This document shows positions 25,201 to 36,990 of a stretch of DNA of 64,000 bases, one piece after another. Numbering within the stretch: the stretch's first letter is position 1; each line of letters opens with the position of its first letter. A model generated the notes under the pieces. That model was not told the DNA's origin, ran no database searches, and saw nothing but the letters and a program-made list of their open reading frames with translations. Origin of the DNA: Oegoconia quadripuncta (lineage: Eukaryota; Arthropoda; Insecta; Lepidoptera; Autostichidae); contig OX438749.1 of NCBI GenBank assembly GCA_949316235.1, positions 4,854,914-4,918,913 on the forward strand. The letters are read 5' to 3'. The translations under genes and the position numbers were made by a program.

Positions 25201-28200
25201 GGGTACTCTCCTCGATTTTAGAGCTATGCTCTTGTCGGTGAAGTCTTTCCACACTTCTCTACATTCCATCTTTTCTTCGACTTCCTGATACGACACGGCA
25301 TAGGTACTACATAATAATATTATAAATGTAAACATCCATAATGACGACATTTGACGACCTGTTTAGTGTAGTGGTTGGCAACTCTGACCACTATACCAAA
25401 AGGTTGTGAGTTCGAATCCCGCTAGGGGCATATGTTTGTATGATGAATACTAAACTACTGTTATTTATAATAAATATTTATTTACAAAAAGAAATGTATT
25501 TATTTAGTATATCAACCATCTGGTATCCACAACACAAGCCTATAGTAGCTTAAAGTGGAACTAGATGGCATTGTGTGCATGCCCAAGGATATTTATTTAG
25601 TTATTTATTATTATTATACTCATGTTCGTATCCATCTTACAAACATATGCCCCTAGCGGGAATCGAAGCCGCAACCTTTATTGCACAGCACTCGGGATCT
25701 CTAACCATTACATGATCTGTGTCGATCGTGCTGGTGTGACAGCACCCTTACTGTCGTCGTAGTACTGTATGTACTAATGGTACTTACAATAAAATCGTGT
25801 CGCCATGTTGCTTGATAGATAAATAGATACTCGTAGTATCTATTCAGTTACACTCGACTCTCTTATCTGACTGGATACTACCATTGTCACTCACAATCGC
25901 ATTCGTCAGTACATGGAAATGTACAATTTATTGGGAACAATAATCTTTGGTTTTCTATAGAACACATTTTGTTGACTATGATTCATCATCTTCTGTACAT
26001 ATCAAATCAAATCAAAATATTTTATTTCGGATAATTCCATATAAGGTTAGTAAGTCTTAGTTTATGTTAGTATAAAATTGGTCATACAGCAATAATAACA
26101 ATAATAAATATAAATGTCAAAAATCAAATGTCAACTAGAAGTTACTACCTACTAAAAGCGCTGTCCAGTGACTAGCAATAGGACACTCCTGTTTGCCTCC
26201 CACCACCCTCAGGATATTGTTGGTGCTGCCGCACACTCTACTCATCAACGAGACCACTTTCTTACGCATAATCGCGTGGAATCCGTCGGTGCGGGCCTCG
26301 GCGAACATGCCGGAGGCGCTACAGAAGCGCGGCAGCCCCAACAACAACCTGAAAGCGTTATTGTACTGGACTCGCAAGGCGGCGTAGGTCTTCTGCGTAT
26401 ATCTCACCCATAGACTGCTCGTGTAGAATGATTGACAGAACGCCTTGAAAAGGGTAATTTTAACTTGGTCTGTACATCTACGTGCGAGCATATTGCTTCT
26501 GACCGACAACGCCCTATGTCCAGGTCATTGCTAAAATCTAAAATCATACTATATACATACAACATACATCATAACATACATATGCTAAAATCGTAAAGGC
26601 GAAATATCTGTAAGGTACATTGAATTTATCCGAAAAAACGACCCAGTTTGGTGTAGTGGTTAGAAACGCTGACTGTTATACAAAATTCGCGGGTTCGAAT
26701 TCCGCTATTGGCATATGTTTGTATAATGACGCTGACTCATTGACCAGGTTCAGGAAACTGAACAGGGCGCCCTTCTAACTCCACTTACTAACTCCCGATC
26801 AATAATGTCTATTGCTTGCAAGACTTGTATGTTTTGAGTTTTACCATCTGTCACGTGTCTATAGTACACATCTGAAAATTACAAAGTGTTAACATAATGT
26901 ATTGAAGGCCCATGATATTTGGACTCCTAAGCGCTTGTGTTTGGGATGTTTCTGACCTCCAATTTGGGATGGTTCTCGTGATACGACTATGTATGTAAGC
27001 TGGGCTTCTCTTCTATTTGAATGATCAACTTTTATTTAGAGTAAATGGGTACACTTTTTTCTCGCTAAGTGTGTTTTTTTTCTTGTTTCTGAATTTAATA
27101 ATTTTAATGTTCTATCTGATGCATGCGGTGTTTACATATAATTGTTTGTACATTTAGCTAATAACTAATATACATAAAGCTTCATTACTCTAAGCGATGT
27201 AACAAGCGTTTGACATGTGTACCAGAGTTATGGATGATGTTCATTTATTTACAAAAAATATATATTTGTGTAGTATATCAACTGTCTGAATACAAGCCTA
27301 GTTGCTTCATGTGGAACTAAATGGCGCTGTGTGTGTCCAAGGATATTTATTTATTTAATAATAATTAATGAGCAATAAGTCTCTCATTATTATTGATGGT
27401 GGCAGATGTTGCAGAGTTGCAAGCAAGCCAACCGCGGCGGGCGTCTCTATGTGTACTTACGAAATATTTCAATTTTTGCTAATTACTGTTATCGCGCTAT
27501 ATCTGCACAGAGTGTCTTTACCTCCCATCAATCACTTGGAAGCGTGTCAAGTGAGTTTGCTTTGCGAATCATCAGCGTACAGCAGGAAGTGACCGAATTG
27601 GTATAAGAGAACGTAGGTCGTAATCACTGTACAATAGGCAGGCGAGTTAAATGCCTGACATCATCAAGTCGTCACATCACTCTGCCTACACTAAGGTTGC
27701 CAGATATCCGGAGAATAATCCGTGTTGTCTCGTTTCCAGTAGGTAATTTAACCGTGAAAGTGTGTCTATCTGTTTCTTACCTTTTCACAGCTAAACCTCA
27801 TTAACTGACCGTGTTGACAGAGATGAGAGTCCGCGATTAAGTAATTTCACTCAGGCCAACGAAACTTTGAGAAAGATGTTTGTAATCCTGAGTAGGTACA
27901 TTTATTCTTCTATCTTGGTCTTTCATCATGAACAGTCCTACACGTCCCCAATGTTGGTGCACAGCCTGTTCTCACTGGGAGAAGGTATGGACCATAATCA
28001 ATCACAGAGTCCCAGTGCTGATTGGTACATTTGTGTCAGATTAGTGGCCACCTGATAGTCAATGTTTAACACTTTCCGGACACATCACGCCTCTAAACGT
28101 AATAATTTGGTGATGTTTCCCTGAACGTGTTAAGCCGCTCCTTTAGGCCGCCCACTTGGTTTAAAAACTGCTTTCAGTTGTAAAACAGTCGGAACCGATT

Positions 28201-31200
28201 ATCTAACGTGTCCTACGGAGCATGAAAACACTCGTATTAAAATGTCACTAGTATTGGTTCTTATCTTCACTTAATAGCAGGTGTGATGGAGGTCTAGCGC
28301 TAGCTATCCTGTAATTCATAAAAGAAACTAATTTAAAAATGTCATTCTCTGACCAACGACAAATAGACACAGTTTAATCCAAAACTTAAGAATACAATAC
28401 AATACAATACAATACAATACGTCGAGCTTTCAAACTTCAAGCATTTATTTCAACGTAAGATACATGATATCATTCGTTGAATGTCAATTTAAAGCTATTG
28501 GAAATAAAAATAGGGCTAAGCATTATTCGGTCAGTCAGTATGTTCAAGCTACCACCGCTTGGTAAAGGGAAATCATCTGTGGGAAAAGAAGCGGCGCAAG
28601 AAACCCACACGTGTTCGTATATTCCATACGTGTTCGCATTCATCGTACAAACGGTTCTGGAGGCAGGGTAGTGATTAGTGACTCATTGGACCAATCAGCT
28701 GTATGTTTTCATGAGAGAATTTTTCCTAATCGACATGCTACGAGAGACTTGGTGATCGCAGATGAAAGTCAGTTTGAAATAATCTAACCGCAATCCTTTT
28801 CTGATTCCAGGTTACCACCCAACCTTAAAGTGGAGACGCTTGGTTTTAGCAACAACGCCATCAAAACCTATTGGCCAGACCCTTTCCAAGACATACCAAA
28901 CCTGAAGAAGCTCTCCTTCTCACAGAACGACCTGACCGAAGTAACGCCCGACCTATTCACCAACATCGAAGCATTGGAAGACTTAGATATTTCTTATAAC
29001 AAACTTACCGACTTCAATCCTATCGATTTTAAATATTTAAGTCATTTGAAAAGGTTTAACCTGCAAAGTAACAATTTGAAGAAGATCCCTTTGGAAGCGC
29101 TGCAAGAGATGCATTCGTTAGAAGATTTGGATTTGAGCAAGAACGGGATATACGATCTGGTTTTGTACAAGAATGAGAATGATAGATTGAAATCGTTGAC
29201 TCGACTGAATCTGAGTGGAAATAGAATTCGGTCAGTGACTGCATATTCTTTCCCGCCGAATAATACCATGTGAGTACTTGCATTCTTATTTTATTCTGGT
29301 TCTGATTTCTGGTGGACAAGAGGCAATAGGCAGACGGCTCTTGTCTTATAAGGTTCCCTCCATTTTGCGCCACAAATAACCTGCGTGGCATGGTCGACAT
29401 AGATTTCTTTTTATGGCTTTATTACTCGCGTCATTTCTTACAAACTTTAAAAATTCAAATAAGAAATATCTGTGGAAATACCGCCATCTGGTATGGACTA
29501 CACAAACAAATACACATACATACTACACAACAAATTTTATATTAGAAGTAAAAACATCCGTTACTCAGGTACACATGTCCGTATTCATCATATACCTAGC
29601 TAATAAAAGCGAATAACACTCACCCTTGATTCTCCAATTGCGACGTGGTGAAATAGGAACAATATAATTCAGATACGTCTAAGTAGCAAGGCGAATCAAG
29701 GGTCGAACTGTACATCTGCTGTGTATCCCAAATAAATACATAGCTTGTTTATATATTATTCCAGAGAACTCTTAGACCTGTCGAACAATATAATAGAAGT
29801 AGTTGAAGAGGAATCGTTTCTGACTTGCACGAGTCTACGAGAGTTGGACCTTGGACAGAATAATATAACGTTCGTTTTCGCACTGCCTCCGACGTTGGAG
29901 ATAGCCGTACTGAAGATGAACACCCTCTACCATTGGCCTAACTTCCCCAGTGGTATAACGTATATAGACTTAGCTTATAACCGACTTACGGACTTTTACG
30001 ACGAGAATAAAGTTGACTTCGACAAATTGGAGGTAAGTTATATGGTTCTGTGACATTTCCATAGGCAGAGAGAACCGGGTCGGGGCATAAAAAAGAACTA
30101 AATAACTATTGAATTATTAAAACACCGTCGCGTGTCGGTGGCTCAGCGGTTAAGACTCGGTCTGTCAATTTGGGAGGTCCGGGTTCGATTTCCAGGCAAC
30201 TATGTTTGTAATGTATGTTTTTAAATTTAATTACTTATGTGCATTTTTTTATGCACAACGGGTTGGTACTTGACCTCAATCACCACCAACCAAACCGAGT
30301 ACTTAAACATACCTCGCTGGGGATCGAACCCGCGACCTCCGAATCGTAAACCCTATGTTGTTTACATTGAGCCACGGAGGCCTTTAGCCGACTACTCTTG
30401 AACGGTGAAGGAAAACATCCTAAAGAAACCTGCATGCCTGAAAATTAAAAATTCTAAGGCATGTGAACTCCCCAACCCGCATTGGGACAGTGTGGTGGAC
30501 TATGGCCCATACTCCCTCGATATACGAGGGAATGTTTAAGGGCTGATGATGATATTAAAAAGCCAAAAAATCGGACGAATTTGGGGGCGCCATGTCGGAT
30601 TTTTTGGATTGGATTTGTAACTTATGACACTCTCTAGTGATCAAGGCGACTCTAACCACACCTTGCATATCAAAATCTGTTAAAGCGTTTAGGCTAGAAG
30701 AGGTGACATAGAAACCTACATACATACACTCGAAAAACATGAACCTCTTTCTTGAGGCTTTAACCGCATCCGTGGCTCAATGTAAGGCAGGCAGGAATAT
30801 TGTAGACTATACCAATTCTAAGTCACAAACTAGGCAAAGCCCGTACAGTCGGACCCATAATTATTTTAAATGTAGTATGCTGCTTGTTTAAGCTGTATCA
30901 TCCGCAGTTTCCTAAAACGATAATCTAGATAATTTTAGAAAACTGCCGTTGGTATAGCTTAAATAAATAAATATCCTTAGACATACACACAGCACCATCT
31001 AGTTCCGCAGTAAGCAACTGTAGGCTTGTGTTGTGGATACCAGATGGTTCATATACTACATAAATATAAATATTTTTTTGTAAATAAATACTTATTATAA
31101 ATGAAAACATCCATAACTCGGGTACACATGTCCGTATTCATCACACAAACATATGCCCCTAGCGGGATTCGAACCCGCGACCACTTGGTATAGTGGTCAG

Positions 31201-34200
31201 TTTCTAACCACTACACCAAACAGGTTGATTAGGTATAATGTAGAACAGCCCTTTATGAATAACTATTAGACCGACTATACAATGGTCACTAGAGTAAGGA
31301 TAAACATACATAAATATTTATATAAACATCCATGACTTAGGAAAAAATACCTATATTGTGTGATATGATACATTTATTACCGGCGGAATTTAAACCCACA
31401 ACCGTTGGTTTCGAAGGCAGCATCTCTATGCACTACATCAATCGAGTAGTCGCATTTCTGCGCTGTCAGATCTATTCAAATATGGCTAATTAAAATCGGT
31501 GCGTTTCAGAAAAGGTGGAAAAGTGATGTGCATACAGAGAAAGATGTAAATAATAATAAATATTTCGGACACTTACACCAATCATCTAGTCCCAAACTAA
31601 GCAATGCTTGTACTATGGATACTAGATAACGAATAACCTTATGTAAATATTTATATAAACATCCATGACTCGCGAATAAGTGTTCGTATTCATCACATAA
31701 ACATTTACCCCTCGCGGGATTCGAACCCGCAACCATTGGTTCGCTGACAGGGTCAACTATACCAATCGGTCGGCAATGGTATCGATTCGGATGTACACCA
31801 ACTAAACTAAACTAAAACCACTTTTGAAGTGGTGTCGTCGCATCGTACTGTTCCAGGGAGAAAGAGACAGTACTACTTTAAAATTGGTTTTAGTTTAGTT
31901 TAATTAGTGTACATCCGAATCGACACCATTATGTCGGGTTTTTTGACCATATATGTAACACAGGTTATTGGTTTTTCATTTAACCCTTTAAGAAGATTGT
32001 ATTATTTTCAGGTTCTAAACATTGAAGGCAACCAAATAAAAGAGATAAATATTGACAAGAAGCTACCAAAACTTTTCACTTTAGACCTATCATACAATTT
32101 AATACCAGAAATACCAAAGACAATAAACGCTCAAATTTTACCCAATTTAGAAGAGTTGCGATTAGATGGCAACCCCATTCAAACTATTTATTTTAAAAAT
32201 ATATTAGCGTTAAAGAGTTTGTATTTGAATGATTTGAGTAAACTAGAAATAGTCGAAGACAAGGCTTTCAGCAACGTTCTCAGCCTGAATGGGGAAGACG
32301 AGAAGAGTTGTTTCTCTCTATATCTGTCAAATTGTCCTTCGCTGAAGGAGATACGGGATGGTGCTTTTGCTGCCACAAATTTATGTATGGTAAGTATAGC
32401 ATTATACAATATTCATTCGAGAGTATTTTGTATCCAGCAATACTCACTGGGCTCGTAGTTAGGGGAAGCTGTGCCACAGGACGTAAGAAATGAAGTAGTT
32501 CTTTATTTCACATGATACCCACATATGATTACTTGAAATCATCGCAATTTTTACGGATTATTCACAACGTTTTAAGCTCTAGAGCAGAACGGGCAAGCAA
32601 CTAAAGGGTTCTTTTCTTCAAACTCAAAAGGGTATAATTAAATTTACATCCCTTATTACAGCTAGATATAAGCAAAAACAACCTGACAAGCCTCTCGAAG
32701 AGCCTCCTCGACTGGCCTTCCCTGACCGAAGGCGTGAACCTCCAGTTCAACCCCTGGACCTGTACCTGCGACCTCCAGTGGGTCCTGGACGATCTTCTGC
32801 CTAGCTTGTATAAATCCAACGTGAGGATGCTCGCTGAACTGAGGTATGGGACACTACATACTGACATTGTAACTTAGTAAGGGTTCTAGTGTCGCCGCTT
32901 TGGCCTCCACTTTGGCATTCACACAAGGAAAAGTTGGGGATCCAACCCGCGACCTCCGAATCGTAAACCCAATGTTGTTTACATTGAGCCACGGAGGCGG
33001 TTAAAAAGGCGGTTGTGAAAAGGGGCAGCGCAGTTGACAGACTTTTTGTAGGCTAGACAAAAAAATCTAAATAACTTTTGACGACCTGTTTGGTGTAGTG
33101 GTTAGAAAAACTGCTACTATACCGAAAGGTCGCGGGTTCGAATCCCGCTAGGGGCATATATTTGTATGATGAATACAGACATATGTTCCCGAGTTATGGA
33201 TGTTTTTCATTTATACATGTATTTATTTACAAAAAAAATGTATTCGTGTAGTTTATCAACCATATGGTATCCATAACACAAGCCTAGATGCTTAGTGTGG
33301 ACCTAGATGGCGCTGTGTGTATGTGCAAAGATATTTATTTATTTGACTTGTTGTTTTTGAAACACTATTTTTAGTTAATATTATTGTTTTAGATGCGCTT
33401 CGCCTCGTGCTTACGAAGGTTTACGTTTAGTGCATTTTTATAACTGGACGGAGAAAGCAATGTGCAGTGAAAACTTTATGAAAGCGGGTCCCCACAACAC
33501 TTATATAGTAAGTTGCAAATTATAATTAAATATCAATAACTGTAACAATATTTTTTGAGGTATCCTGGTCACAGCGCCAAGTATACATAGCTGTTAAGTA
33601 CCCTTTATTACATAACATCAAAAGCCTTGCGTGTCCTCTCATTAGGCCATAACTCACTAAGGGGGGCCCAGTGTAGGTTTATATTTATGTCAGTCTAGTG
33701 GCCTCAGTAGTGTTTTCAGGCCGTTTGCAGGCTGTTTTATAGGAGATTAAATTAGGTGGATTATTTTGCACGCCAGTTTATGTGTACAGCTTGTCTGGTA
33801 TCACTAAGGTGGCATTGACCGGTTGACACGTTTCAATTTCAATTTGATTGACATTGCATTTTCCGTTTATTGAATTGAAGATTGAAAAAGGTATGCTGAA
33901 AGGTTTGGATATGTGGAGAGGATGAATGAAAGAAGACTTACGAAAGAGATATACGAAGCGAATATGGATGGTAGTGTTGATAGGGGAAGACCACGGCGGA
34001 CGTACCATGATCAAATCGGGGACGTCTTAAAGAAAGGCCAATTCAAGAGTACCCTAAACCGACGAGCATGTATGAACAACCTTTTGAGAGTGAATGAAGC
34101 AAAAGAGGTGTGTCAGGATCGTAGTAAGTGGAAGTCTGTGGTCTCTGCCTACCGTTATGGGAAACAGCGTGACATTGGTGTCGATTCGGGCGTACACCAA

Positions 34201-34852
34201 CTAAACTAAAACCAGTTTTGGAGTGGTGCCGTCGCATCATATTGTTCCAGGGAGAAAGAGACAGTACTACTTTAAAACTGGGTTTAGTTTAGTTGGTGTA
34301 CATCCGAATCGACACCATTATGTATGGTTGCATTTTCCGTAATTTATCTACCTTTCCGAAAATTCCGCATGAATGTAAAAAAATTGGTATGAACAAAGTG
34401 AGTTATGACAATTGTACTTTTGTAATTGAATTTTAAAATGCCGCGTCTTTCCGCGCCTATCTTTTCATTTTAATTTCTCATAAAAGATGGAAAATCTCAC
34501 GACCAGAAAGTATGAAACAGCTGATTTTTAGACTTTTGCAAAAAGCTGTACAGCCTGATTTTGGGTATCTCAGAAGGATCTGATGTAACGTTTCCTTTTA
34601 TTATATTTGCAGTTGGAGTCATCGACCGCCCAGAACTCGGAGCCAGAAATCACTTCTCTTACTCTAATTCTCGGCGCAGGTGTCATTGTAGGTGTTCTCA
34701 TTATTATAGCGCTTATGGTTTACCTCGTGAAAACTAGACGACGATATAGAGTAAGGCAAGCAGCGCTTAAAAGAAAGAGACAAAGCGCCACGGACGCTAG
34801 AAACCCTAATGGAATACAAAAGGAGCAGTTCTCTGCGCTGAATAAAGCGTGA
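22223..34852 (+). CDS. Leucine-rich repeat single-pass transmembrane protein, complete, 641 aa
   Basis: Seven exons: 22223-22506, 28811-29269, 29765-30032, 32012-32389, 32662-32843, 33393-33507 and 34613-34852. All borders are AG/GT, and the 1926 nt give one frame. Residues 1-18 are a signal peptide ([18 protein letters not shown]). Cys33, 36, 38 and 55 form an LRRNT cap (CxxCxC...C). About a dozen LRRs follow, with repeated LxxLxLSxNxL/I cores such as [25 protein letters not shown] and [11 protein letters not shown]. The LRRCT cap begins [11 protein letters not shown] and uses Cys497, 499, 525 and 548. Residues 578-601 are a hydrophobic helix, followed by a 40-residue basic cytoplasmic tail without a TIR or kinase domain. 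The protein is probably a cell-surface adhesion or co-receptor type LRR. The lack of a TIR domain rules out a Toll receptor. I do not recognise a specific orthologue. Intron 1 is 6.3 kb and full of repeats; intron 5 carries a SINE-C/SINE-B mosaic. Confidence 0.93.
23037..23235 (-). pseudogene. Endonuclease-RT C-terminal remnant
   Basis: The minus strand reads [20 protein letters not shown], then shifts frame into [12 protein letters not shown] sequence. This is the same kind of LINE tail as at 4.2 kb but more worn. Confidence 0.5.
23535..23718. repeat. (ATAAT)n microsatellite, about 36 units
   Basis: Nearly pure pentamers; a few ATGTA variants at the far end. In the SINE sense it reads (TATTA)n. 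Open frames through it are repeat artefacts. Confidence 0.95.
23719..23930 (-). mobile_element. SINE-A, antisense, with an expanded pentamer tail
   Basis: Full-length head and body. Its 3' end at 23719 passes straight into the pentanucleotide array. Confidence 0.8.
25349..25600 (+). mobile_element. SINE-B
   Basis: Complete head (GTTTAGTGTAGTGGTTGGCA ... GTTCGAATCCCGCTAGGGGC) and body. A partial antisense copy follows at 25613-25720. Confidence 0.75.
26135..26509 (-). pseudogene. Jockey-type LINE reverse transcriptase, C-terminal fragment (124 codons)
   Basis: An open frame with [40 protein letters not shown] and [12 protein letters not shown], the conserved region after the RT domain in lepidopteran jockey-like elements. 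The lack of stops suggests a fairly young copy. It is antisense within LRR intron 1 and 5'-truncated. Confidence 0.8.
26640..26728 (+). mobile_element. SINE-B head fragment
   Basis: Head only; the body is lost. Confidence 0.6.
27205..27357 (+). mobile_element. SINE-B 3' part
   Basis: Body from the GAGTTATGGATG motif to the GTGTGTCCAAGGATATTT end; no head. Confidence 0.6.
28386..28421. repeat. (AATAC)n microsatellite, about 7 units
   Basis: Pure pentamers in LRR intron 1. Confidence 0.85.
30128..30552 (+). mobile_element. SINE-D with SINE-C inserted
   Basis: SINE-D parts at 30128-30243 and 30382-30552; an antisense SINE-C 5' half occupies 30244-30381. It lies in LRR intron 3. Confidence 0.75.
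30960..31230 (-). mobile_element. SINE-B, antisense
   Basis: Complete, in LRR intron 3. Confidence 0.75.
31294..31450 (-). mobile_element. SINE-A, worn, antisense
   Basis: Body and head recognisable but with many substitutions and no 3' end. Confidence 0.6.
31559..31776 (-). mobile_element. SINE-A, antisense, full length
   Basis: Head with B box GGTTCGAATCCCGC (as its complement) and complete body. The head end abuts MITE copy 1. Confidence 0.75.
31776..31930. mobile_element. Palindromic MITE, copy 1
   Basis: About 155 bp, almost entirely inverted repeat: ends AATGGTATCGATTCGGATGT and complement. The core has GTGGTGTCGTCGCATC and CAGGGAGAAAGAGACAGTAC. Its 3' end lies 82 bp before LRR exon 4. 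Confidence 0.7.
33078..33345 (+). mobile_element. SINE-B, part of a shared SINE-C/linker/SINE-B mosaic
   Basis: Complete SINE in LRR intron 5. The same SINE variant (GTTAGAAAAACTGCTACTAT) with the same linker is found inverted at 39335-39664. Confidence 0.8.
33892..34172 (+). pseudogene. LINE RT C-terminal fragment (RLTKEIY family)
   Basis: The frame reads [34 protein letters not shown] and [19 protein letters not shown], a widespread lepidopteran RT tail. Its 3' end is joined directly to a palindromic MITE at 34175. Shorter pieces of the same tail occur at 6305-6376 (+), 47258-47360 (-) and 61008-61100 (-). Confidence 0.7.
34175..34319. mobile_element. Palindromic MITE, copy 2
   Basis: Same family as 31776, lying directly at the 3' end of a LINE tail (34172) in LRR intron 6. 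Confidence 0.7.
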
Positions 34853-35026
34853 ACACGTGTCAATGATTTGTGCCCTTTGTCCACGCGTCCAGGCGCTTTC
34901 GACTCATTTTATCCGTGTCCTAGATATTCGCAACATTTCCGTTGCTTAGGATGAGTGACTTAAATTTTATTTAATTTTTCTTAGAATATGGCTATGAAAC
35001 ACAAGAAAAATAGGACATTTTGGATA

Positions 35027-35676
35027 TACCGGATGAGTTTAAGGAAAAAAAAGAGGGCATATTAGGTAAGTGATATAGAAGTTATTGGTCTAGGTAGTTA
35101 ATTTTTTTCTTATGCTATATAATATATGGTTGTTGATATGCGACTGGCGTGATCCTCAGGGTTCTTATCATGCGAAGTTTATTTGGAATTCATATTTTCA
35201 CAAAGTTTTCTTTTATTTATTTAATTTTATGATGTAGTTACGTGGAACCGTCAAATTTCACAATTAACGCTTTATATCTATAATATAATACATTCTATTT
35301 ACTCCTCCGTAAAAACCGCCTCCGTGGCTCAATGTAAACAACATTGGGTTTACGATTCGGAGGTCGCGGGTTCGATCCCCAGCGGGGTACATGTTCAAGT
35401 ACTCGGTTTGGTTGGTGGTAGGGCATTTTAAATGTGCGCCTGGCTAGCTACCACCATCTTATCTAAATCTGCCGCCAAGCAGCAATGTTAATAGCATTGT
35501 TGTGTTCCGGTTGTCAGTCCCCCAAATGTGTTGGGATTTCCGGGTCAATACGCTTCCACCTTCGACCTCATTTTACTTAACATCAGGTGTGATTGAGGTC
35601 AAGTACAAAACCGATGTGCTTAAAAAAAATTCACTTACAAATTTTTTTCGTTAAGGTAAAAAGACTCATCCGGTAT
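35027..35676. mobile_element. 'ACCGGATGA' TIR element with a SINE-C inside
   Basis: Begins ATACCGGATGAG and ends CTCATCCGGTAT. The interior matches the 18.9 kb copy. SINE-C at 35316-35628. A lone right end of the same family is at 35936-35978. Confidence 0.65.
35316..35628 (+). mobile_element. SINE-C
   Basis: Inserted near the right end of the 35.0 kb TIR element. Confidence 0.75.
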
Positions 35677-36105
35677 TTACACTCACAAGGACAGACAACC
35701 TGATAAAGGTCGCGGAAGTCGCTAAATACAAGCCGCTTCCGATGGGTCGCTCTACAAATCTTGCAGCCTAGTAATTTTACATAATTACACCATTAAATTA
35801 AATAAATAAAAAAAAGACTCGGAGAAAACATGAGCTCTAAAAAAATTTCGTATGACCCTACCAAACCCGCGAGTCGTGTCATCAATCCCCGGACGGCTAG
35901 TGTCGAAGACGGTTTGAAAAAAAAAAAAACTACCTATGCCAAAATATGCCCTACGGTAAAAAATCTCATCCGGTATACATTTATAATAATAAATGTAAAC
36001 ATCCATAACTCGGATAAACACACATGTCTGTATCCATCATACAAACATAAATAGACCTACACCAATCAGCCGTTGTCTACACTAATCATTTATTGGCGCC
36101 CATGG

Positions 36106-36385
36106 AACGTCGGTGGCTCAGCGGTTAAGACGCGGTCTTCCAATTTAGGAGGTCCGGGTTCGATTCCCAGGCAGGCCATGTACCAATGAATTTTTAAATT
36201 TAATTACTTAAGTGCATTTATCCGACCGTGAGGAAACCTGCATACCTACGAAAATAAAAATTCAAAGGCATGTGAAGTCCCCAACCCGCATTGGGCCAGC
36301 GTGGTGGACTATGATCCATACTCCCTTATTATACGAGGGAAGGCCTATATCCGTGCAGTGGGATGTTTACGGACTGAGATGATGA
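36106..36385 (+). mobile_element. SINE-D
   Basis: Complete, with one internal deletion before GTGAGGAAACCTGC. It lies in the spacer between the convergent LRR and SQOR-A genes. Confidence 0.75.
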
Positions 36386-36990
36386 AGCGCCCTTAAACGT
36401 CTAACAGATGGACGTATCGAGTTACCATAATTTACGTCTATGGCGATTAAATGTTATAATAATGTTTTGCTTTACTAAACGGCAACTTTTAAGCAATCGA
36501 ACGAAAGAACTGTTACATGGTACGGCTGCGGTCGTCGTTCAGTTCTTAGTAATTTATGAAAGAAATATCAAGTTTAATGTAAAAATGGTGCCATCGTAAT
36601 TTATTGTATCCCTGAATGACATTAGGTTATTCTTTACATTAATTAGCCAAAATAAAAAGTTTGTAGAACGACAGGTGTATAAGATATATAGATAATTTTG
36701 AGATTATATAAATGACAAGTTAATCTTAAATATAAAAATACATAAATAAAAAGTTCCTTTGTAAATAGCATAGTTACCATAGAACATATTTAATTTGTAT
36801 CTATTATACAGCAAATTTTCCTACGTAACTATTGCGATTTAATTTTACCCTTAAAATATATAAAGAGATTACATGTCTACGCAGTTCGATAGGCAGCTAA
36901 ATTTGCTTTATAATAGACATGTTATTGTATAAACGCGTTAGGTAGAGTTTAATATAATTTTCTATTTAAATAAAGGATTGTTTTATAACT

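Larger units (their letters stand above)
22507..28810. other. Intron 1 of the LRR gene
   Basis: A 6.3 kb intron with a GTAAGT donor and a TTCCAG acceptor. Contents: a LINE remnant near 23.1 kb, a pentanucleotide array joined to a SINE-A (23535-23930), two SINE-B copies, a jockey-type RT fragment on the minus strand at 26135-26509, and a short AATAC array at 28386-28421. About 23950-25340 is mostly unassigned. Confidence 0.6.

Noticed and set aside
29042..29400. Antisense open frames over the LRR exon
   Set aside because: Shadows of the coding strand; no splice or family support.
22223..34852. Toll-like receptor
   Set aside because: Leucine-rich repeats and caps are present, but the cytoplasmic tail is only about 40 residues, with no TIR domain.
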